Assembly (NCBI GenBank): GCA_009746045.1
Contig: RPFO01000080.1
Coordinates: forward strand, 7,477,116 to 7,541,115
DNA length: 64,000 nt
Source: Mesostigma viride
Lineage: Eukaryota > Streptophyta > Mesostigmatophyceae > Mesostigmatales > Mesostigmataceae
Direction of reading: 5' to 3'
Shown here: one piece after another, positions 57,130-64,000 of the stretch
How positions within the stretch are numbered: position 1 is the first letter of the stretch
How the letters are laid out: each line of letters begins with the position of its first letter
Made by a program: the position numbers and the translations under genes
The notes under the pieces: generated by a model
Databases searched by the model: none
What the model saw: only the letters and a program-made list of their open reading frames with translations
Told to the model about the DNA's origin: nothing

Positions 57130-57625
57130 ATGCATGTTTCATGCTTACCTATCATTTCCATGTTCAAAACTGCACTAGGATGTTTATTCTAGCCCCCCCA
57201 AACTGGTGACTCAAAATAGTCACCAGCTATTTTTAGCATTATCTTGTGGGTCCCTGGGTGAAACAAGACATGTAAGTGTTTGGATGTAGTGCTTGGGTAC
57301 AGTTGCAGTCCCCCCTGAAATACTAGGGTGAAATCCAAGGTATACGTGCTCCATCATGCATGATAAGGTTGTGAACCCCGTACTCGCGGCCCGCGCGTAG
57401 TCGTCTCCAATCATATCCGGCAGGGACCTGTAGTGGTTATGGCAGGTATTGGTGGCACACAGGTTGGAATAAGTGTTAGCATGCATGTTTGCCCATACTC
57501 CATGCTTACCTATCGTTTCCATGTTCAAAACTGCACTAGGATGCCTATTTTAGCCCCCAAAAACTCGCGACTCAAAATAGTCACCAGTTATTTTTAGCAC
57601 CAGCTGATGGGTCCCTGGGGGAGTT
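57130..57625 (+). repeat. About 120-bp direct repeat inside the piggyBac element
   Basis: 57138-57260 and 57500-57622 share CATGTTCAAAACTGCACTAG, ACTCAAAATAGTCACCAG and TGGGTCCCTGGG with scattered changes, 360 bp apart. Confidence 0.85.
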
Positions 57626-57956
57626 ACAATTTTTAGTGTTTGTATCCCATCCTAACTAAAAAATCTATCTACAAAACCAACCCCAGGGTCAACTCATCGA
57701 GGAAAGGGGTCTATCATCCATTATAAGGGTGTCACCGCGCGCACTCACCGTACCCCCCTGAGGGGGGGGCTATTTATAGAGCAGGGGGGGCTAGCACTGG
57801 GACCACCCACTATACCCCCAGGTGGGCCCTAATATGGTTATGCTTGGTTCCTAGTATGGTCTAGAAAAAATAATTAGGCTGAATGGGGGCACCTGTGGCA
57901 TACTGTGCAACTCATGACTCATTTTAGTCACGAGTCAAAGACGGTTGAGGGGTTAA

Positions 57957-60129
57957 GGGTTCTTCTTCTTTTCCGGGTTTTCCTTATGTTGCATGCCCCT
58001 CTCACCTCCGTAACTTATCATTCTCAATGAATATATATTATCCCGAAGCTATCACGCAATATTATGACTATAGCCAAAACGTTGAATCCTCTACTACGCA
58101 ATCAACGCAGCCTGGCGACTGCGCTGAGCCCTGAAAATACATCTGCAGCTCCGGTTCAGTGCAGCTAGCTTTGCCCTCCAGTCCGGAAGGCAGCGGTGCC
58201 GCTAGTCATGCAAGCACTGCATGGTGGTACTAGCCCGCCAGGGCACTGCATGGGGGCCGGGCCGGCCCTAGGCCCCCCGGGCTCGCCTCGCCATTGGCCT
58301 CGCCTGAGCCCAAGCGTAGTCGCCCTGAAGAACCGAGATGAAACCAGATCAACTTTGACATCAACCGGCCCGGCTTTTTTCAAAAGGATCCCCAGGCTTC
58401 ATACTCCTGCAACACGTGAGCACTTTATGGGTCGCACGCCTCGCTTAATTGAACTGTGCAGGCACTTCCGCCACTGAAGGAGCCGCCTCCGCGAGGGTAG
58501 CGGGGGGTTCTCCTTTAACCCCTGAATGGGCAGAAATACTGCCGATGCATCGGCTGTAACTTCACAATTTTGCAAACCAGATGCCATCCAACCCACCCAT
58601 ATCCAATGGCTGTCCTTGGGGGCCAAGCATGTCCATGAGTTGCCCTTCGGGTTGGTATATCACAACCTTACATATATGCAGGGTAGGCCATGTATAACTG
58701 CCGTCAAAGTCAGGGGGGTCAAGACGAGCGTTTTCATTTTTGGTAGAATGTGCATTTTGAATTATGTTGTAAGAGCTAGGCACCTACCACTTCAGGGATG
58801 ATAAACAATTAGTTGCTGAACAGTTTGAGCCATTGGGGTCATCATTTGGGCGGGTATACCAGCACTTACACCCAGTACAGCCCATAGGGGTACCGTTGGT
58901 AAAAAGCAACCAAGGGGGTAGGAGTGGGCATACTACCTACTAATACCTACTAATATGGCCCCCAACCATGCCACACAATACATTTCCCTTCCACAATGAT
59001 GGGGAAACATAACTGCATCATCACACTGCCCTTACATGGCACCTGTGTGCAGGTGCCACCTTGTCCATGCACGAAGGTAACGTCGTACGGATACCCTACG
59101 CAAGGCATGCATTCTAGGAGGCAGCCACCAACAAACTAGTGATGTTAAGCCTATTTCAGCTTGCCCTAGCAAGGATAAACTAGGCCTAAGCTGCTATAGC
59201 TTGCCAGGTGATGGCCAGCACACCTGGTGGCACATGCTGACAATGGGAAGCTTCTACTCACCGGTTACATGCTTGATGATGCCACAGAGACCAGCCAACT
59301 GCCTCACACTCATGCAATATGTGTGTGGGAAATGTATAAGAAACATATATGGAGGTATTCAAACCCATACAGCCTCTAAAACTTATCACCATCACCCTGT
59401 GGCAGGTCAACTGACTGAGGGAAGCATCTAAGAATGGTGTTTTAGAAAGGGGCCAGGCCAGGGTCAAGAAAGAGCATGAATAATGCAAAAAGAATGTGCT
59501 ACACAAGCTAGAACGTATATATAAACGTCAAACATCGATAGGAAAACGATGATTAAGCTTTACCAGGCATGGATGGCGTTACCTTGGCCCAGGCGGTGGC
59601 CGCAAAATGGCGCATTTCGGCACACCAAAGTTGTGCAGCATGGTCGCTGGATTCGGCGATTTCTGGCCACCCTTGCACGTTTACGACTACTATGTATCAT
59701 AAAAAGTACAAAGAAACCAATATATCCTTTAAAATACGCCGGAAAGGTATTGCTGTCAACGTTTCTATCGTCCGGCCTGATCGCAGTTTTTTCCAGCAAG
59801 AACGCTGCCGACACCTATCAAATGGCATTCCCGCGAACCAAAAATTGGCCTGTATCATCTTTAGGACGTATAAAATCAATTTCCTGCACATCAGTCCGGC
59901 GCAGCGCCGGTACCACCCCGGTAATTCCCGCGCGAAAGTTGACGAAATTCGGTGCGCGCGTGCAATGTTGACTGAAATTCGGTGTGCACGGCTATGGTGA
60001 CGCGAAAATTTATTGCGAGCTGATTACGCAACCATTTTGGACGTTATTTCGCTTGTTCGGACGTTGATTACATAAGAAAAAGTATCGTACATTAAAAAAC
60101 CTGAAAAACAGTTTCTTTTTTTTCTGCAG
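57957..60129. other. Intergenic region, no gene supported
   Basis: AT-balanced sequence with scattered short readings lacking family resemblance. No repeat of note seen. Confidence 0.4.
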
Positions 60130-60580
60130 CGAGGGCACGTGGGCAGCAGGCGGGCGTTTTGCACACCAACCGGCCCGACCCGTGTGTGTGCAAGGTAAGA
60201 CACAGACAGGAAAAACATGCTCTCAGCGGTCATGAACACATTCTACCAGTTCCTAACATCATTTCAAAGAAACCCAGCGATGGATTTCCCTTAATTTTGC
60301 GTTTCCGATTTTTACGCCCCTTCCGCGAAAAAGTGAGAATTATAGGAGCGCTGACAGGGGCAACACTGCATGTCGTGCTTTTAATCGCTTTTACGTCTTT
60401 TCTTGCAGCTATATGACTTCCCTTGGGCGCAGCAACATCGCCCGGTGTTTATCCTGCGGGCGGGGCTTGCTGGCCCCGTCCGGAGTGTGCTCGGGGTGCG
60501 GGAAAAACCACAGCTACTGGTTTATAACGTCGACAACCCCCCATTTTCTGGTCATTAACCGGCGTATTCTTGTGGTTTAA
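60130..60580 (+). CDS. Possible two-exon zinc-ribbon protein fragment
   Basis: A good acceptor (TTTTTTCTGCAG) precedes 60130-60194, followed by GTAAGAC; the next acceptor (TTTTCTTGCAG) opens 60409, running to TAA 60578-60580. Joined in phase, the reading carries CLSC and CSGC ten residues apart (CX2CX10CX2C), a zinc-ribbon pattern. A competing frame (LYDFPWAQQHRPVF) is also open, so the assignment is tentative; the 5' part was not found. Confidence 0.3.
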
Positions 60581-60896
60581 GCTTCCGGCGACGGGCGAAA
60601 AGAGCTCTTACCATGACGGCATGCTCTGGGGAGGCGTTCCGAGAAGGACTGGGGCGGGCAGGCAAATTTACACGCGACAGTGCCCGCACGTCGCCTGCGC
60701 ACCCCGGCGTACAAGGCAAAGCGCAGTGTTTCCCTCCTGGACGGCCCATCGCTGCCTTTGCCGGGCGGCATGTTGGGGAGGCGGCTCCTTCTTCCTTTCT
60801 TACCGCCCGTTTCATAGTTCATACCCCGTGAGTTTCCCAACGGAGGCGTGTTAATGATGAGCGGCTGCATGCATGAATGAACGGGTGTATGAATGA

Positions 60897-63299
60897 GGGA
60901 GGGGGAAGGAGGGAGGGAGGGAGGGAGGGAGGGAGGGAGGGAGGGAGGGAGGAGGGAGGGAGGGAGGGAGGGAGGGAGGGAGGAGGGAGGGAGGGAGGGA
61001 GGGAGGGAGGGAGGGAGGGAGGAGGGAGGGAGGGAGGGAGGGAGGGAGGGAGGGAGGGAGGGAGGGAGGGAGGAGGGAGGGAGGGAGGGAGGGAGGGAGG
61101 GAGGGAGGGAGGGAGGGAGGAGGGAGGGAGGGAGGGAGGGAGGAGGAGGGGAGAGGGAGGGAGGGAGGGAGGGAGGGAGGGAGGGAGGGAGGGAGGGAGG
61201 AGGGAGGGAGGGAGGAGGGAGGGAGGGAGGGAGGGAGGAGGGAGGGAGGGAGGGAGGGAGGGAGGGAGGGAGGGAGGGAGGAGGGAGGAGGGAGGGAGGG
61301 AGGGAGGGAGGGAGGGAGGGAGGGAGGAGGAGGGAGGGAGGGAGGAGGGAGGGAGGAGGGAGGAGGAGGGAGGGAGGGAGGGAGGGAGGGAGGAGGGAGG
61401 GAGGAGGGGGAGGAGGGAGGGAGGGAGGGAGGAGGGAGGGAGGGAGGGAGGAGGGAGGAGGGAGGGAGGGAGGGAGGGAGGGAGGGGGAGGGAGGGAGGG
61501 AGGGAGGGAGGGAGGGAGGAGGGAGGGAGGGAGGGAGGGAGGGAGGGAGGGAGGGAGGGAGGAGGGAGGGAGGGAGGGAGGAGGGAGGGAGGGAGGGAGG
61601 GAGGAGGGAGGGAGGGAGGGAGGGAGGAGGAGGGAGGGAGGGAGGGAGGGAGGGAGGGAGGGAGGGAGGGAGGGAGGGAGGGAGGGAGGGAGGGAGGGAG
61701 GGAGGGAGGGAGGGAGGGAGGGAGGAGGGAGGGAGGGAGGGAGGGAGGAGAGGGAGGGAGGAGGGAGGGAGGGAGGGAGGGAGGGAGGAGGGAGGGAGGG
61801 AGGGAGGGAGGGAGGAGGGAGGGAGGGAGGGAGGGAGGAGGAGGGAGGGAGGGAGGGAGGGAGGGAGGGAGGGAGGGAGGGAGGGAGGGAGGAGGGAGGG
61901 AGGGAGGGAGGGAGGGAGGGAGGGAGGGAGGGAGGGAGGAGGGAGGGAGGAGGGAGGGAGGGAGGAGGGAGGGAGGGAGGGAGGGAGGGAGGGAGGGAGG
62001 GAGGAGGGAGGGAGGGAGGGAGGGAGGGAGGGAGGGAGGGAGGGAGGGAGGGAGGGAGGGAGGGAGGGAGGGAGGGAGGGAGGGAGGGAGGGAGGGAGGA
62101 GGAGGGAGGGAGGGAGGGAGGGAGGAGGGAGGGAGGGAGGGAGGAGGGAGGGAGGGAGGGAGGGAGGGAGGGAGGGAGGGAGGGAGGGAGGGAGGGAGGG
62201 AGGGAGGGAGGAGGGAGGGAGGGAGGGAGGGAGGGAGGGAGGGAGGGAGGGAGGGAGGGAGGGAGGGAGGGAGGAGGGAGGGAGGGAGGGAGGAGGGAGG
62301 GAGGGAGGGAGGGAGGGAGGGAGGGAGGGAGGGAGGGAGGAGGGAGGGAGGGAGGAGGGAGGGAGGGAGGGAGGGAGGGAGGGAGGGAGGGAGGAGGGAG
62401 GGAGGGAGGGAGGGAGGAGGGAGGAGGGAGGGAGGGAGGGAGGAGGGAGGGAGGGAGGGAGGGAGGGAGGGAGGGAGGGAGGGAGGGAGGGAGGGAGGGA
62501 GGGAGGGAGGGAGGGAGGGAGGGAGGGAGGGAGGGAGGGAGGAGGGAGGGAGGGAGGGAGGGAGGGAGGGAGGGAGGGAGGGAGGGAGGGAGGGAGGGAG
62601 GGAGGGAGGGAGGGAGGAGGGAGGGAGGGAGGGAGGGAGGGAGGGAGGGAGGGAGGGAGGGAGGAGGGAGGGAGGGAGGGAGGAGGAGGGAGGGAGGGAG
62701 GGAGGGAGGAGGGAGGGGAGGGAGGGAGGAGGAGGGAGGGAGGGAGGGAGGAGGGAGGGAGGGAGGGAGGAGGGAGGGAGGAGGGAGGGAGGGAGGGAGG
62801 AGGGAGGGAGGGAGGGAGGGAGGGAGGAGGGAGGGAGGGAGGGAGGAGGGAGGAGGGAGGGAGGGAGGGAGGGAGGGAGGGAGGGAGGGAGGGAGGGAGG
62901 GAGGGAGGGAGGAGGGAGGGAGGGAGGGAGGGAGGGAGGGAGGGAGGGAGGGAGGGAGGGAGGGAGGGAGGGAGGGAGGGAGGGAGGGAGGGAGGGAGGG
63001 AGGGAGGGAGGGAGGGAGGGAGGAGGAGGGAGGGAGGGAGGGAGGGAGGGAGGGAGGGAGGGAGGGAGGGAGGGAGGGAGGGAGGGAGGGAGGGAGGAGG
63101 GAGGGAGGGAGGGAGGGAGGGAGGGAGGGAGGGAGGGAGGGAGGGAGGGAGGGAGGGAGGGAGGGAGGGAGGAGGGAGGGAGGGAGGGAGGGAGGAGGGA
63201 GGGAGGGAGGGAGGGAGGGAGGGAGGGAGGGAGGGAGGGAGGGAGGGAGGGAGGGAGGGAGGGAGGGAGGGAGGGAGGGAGGGAGGGAGGGAGGGAGGG
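60897..63299 (+). repeat. GGGA array with GGA interruptions, about 2.4 kb
   Basis: GAGG tetramers broken at irregular intervals by single GGA triplets, which shift the frame and create very long Gly/Arg/Glu or Pro/Ser/Leu readings. Entirely purine on the plus strand. Not coding. Confidence 0.98.
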
Positions 63300-63303
63300 T
63301 ATG

Positions 63304-63598
<295 letters not shown>

Positions 63599-63619
63599 CT
63601 CTGCTTAGGCGTTGGAGCA

Positions 63620-63879
63620 CACGCATGCACTGGAGGAAGGGGGTGATGAAAACCCAGACCAACTGTCGCACCCACCCCTCCACCTTCACCAAGCGTAAGG
63701 CCAAGCGTGCCATGGGGGTAGGGTAGCTGACGCAAGTCACCAACGTCAGGGTGCTCACCAGGCTGGTGGATGAGAAGATGGGGGGCAGGCCCCTGTCAGA
63801 TGCAGAGAAGAAGAAAAGGAAAAGGATGCAGCAGGGCCGTGAGAACGTGCCCCCGGGTGTGGCATTAGCCACTATATAG
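63620..63879 (+). pseudogene. Lys/Arg-rich coding remnant, broken by a stop
   Basis: The reading [18 protein letters not shown], a stop at 63724-63726, then [20 protein letters not shown] and [15 protein letters not shown] to a final TAG. The composition looks like real coding sequence interrupted by one stop. The family was not recognised; a transposable-element origin is plausible. Confidence 0.35.
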
Positions 63880-64000
63880 CTAGCTAGCTGGCTAGAGCTG
63901 TGTTATTAATGCATTGTACTATAGGCATGTGCCCCCAAGTATGCCTTCCTGCATTGTAAATATGATGCATAATGTAATGATGTGTTGTTTGGAACCTTCT

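Larger units (their letters stand above)
55093..57956 (+). mobile_element. piggyBac-type DNA transposon, internally deleted
   Basis: TTAA duplications at 55093-55096 and 57953-57956 bound terminal inverted repeats CCCCTAAACCGTC (left) and, reverse-complemented, CCCCTCAACCGTC (right): 13 bp with one mismatch. TTAA target duplication is the piggyBac hallmark. The 2.86-kb element keeps a transposase N-terminus and a C-terminal Cys-rich domain but lacks the catalytic core, so it is non-autonomous. A roughly 120-bp direct repeat lies in its right part. Confidence 0.9.

Overview
The window is nuclear DNA of a photosynthetic eukaryote, most likely a green alga. It has GC-rich exons split by GT-AG introns, a chloroplast stromal processing peptidase, a plant-type primer binding site beside an LTR, and very abundant simple-sequence DNA. 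I cannot fix the species; a repeat-rich prasinophyte-like alga is a guess. No rRNA, tRNA, operon or CRISPR locus was found.

Layout. (1) 83-14350, minus: a USP10-type deubiquitinase whose C-terminus lies beyond the left edge. (2) 16889-24989, plus: a GT29 sialyltransferase-like type II membrane protein in four exons; intron 2 holds an LTR-retrotransposon relic and a 242-bp foldback. (3) 26618-35054, minus: a kinesin-1-like motor protein in 14 exons. (4) 36426-48340, plus: the chloroplast stromal processing peptidase (M16 metallopeptidase) in 10 exons, divergent from the kinesin gene. (5) 48341-64000: a repeat-dominated tract with LINE fragments, a 2.2-kb GATG array, a complete but internally deleted piggyBac element with TIRs and TTAA duplications, a possible small zinc-ribbon gene, and a 2.4-kb GGGA array followed by a GTGC array. 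I joined exons by hand from splice sites, reading phase and remembered family motifs. Every internal junction listed keeps frame, except inside the N-terminal low-complexity part of the USP gene.

The most unusual observation is shared by all four multi-exon genes. Introns repeatedly contain degraded copies of the neighbouring exon edge together with its splice site: the last 10-60 bases of an exon plus the donor, or an acceptor plus the first bases of the next exon, in one to about seven copies. This looks like iterative local duplication of exon/intron junctions, which lengthens introns and leaves decoy splice sites. I do not know a named system that matches it.

The genes are unrelated housekeeping functions (deubiquitination, Golgi glycosylation, microtubule transport, chloroplast precursor processing) with no evident shared pathway.
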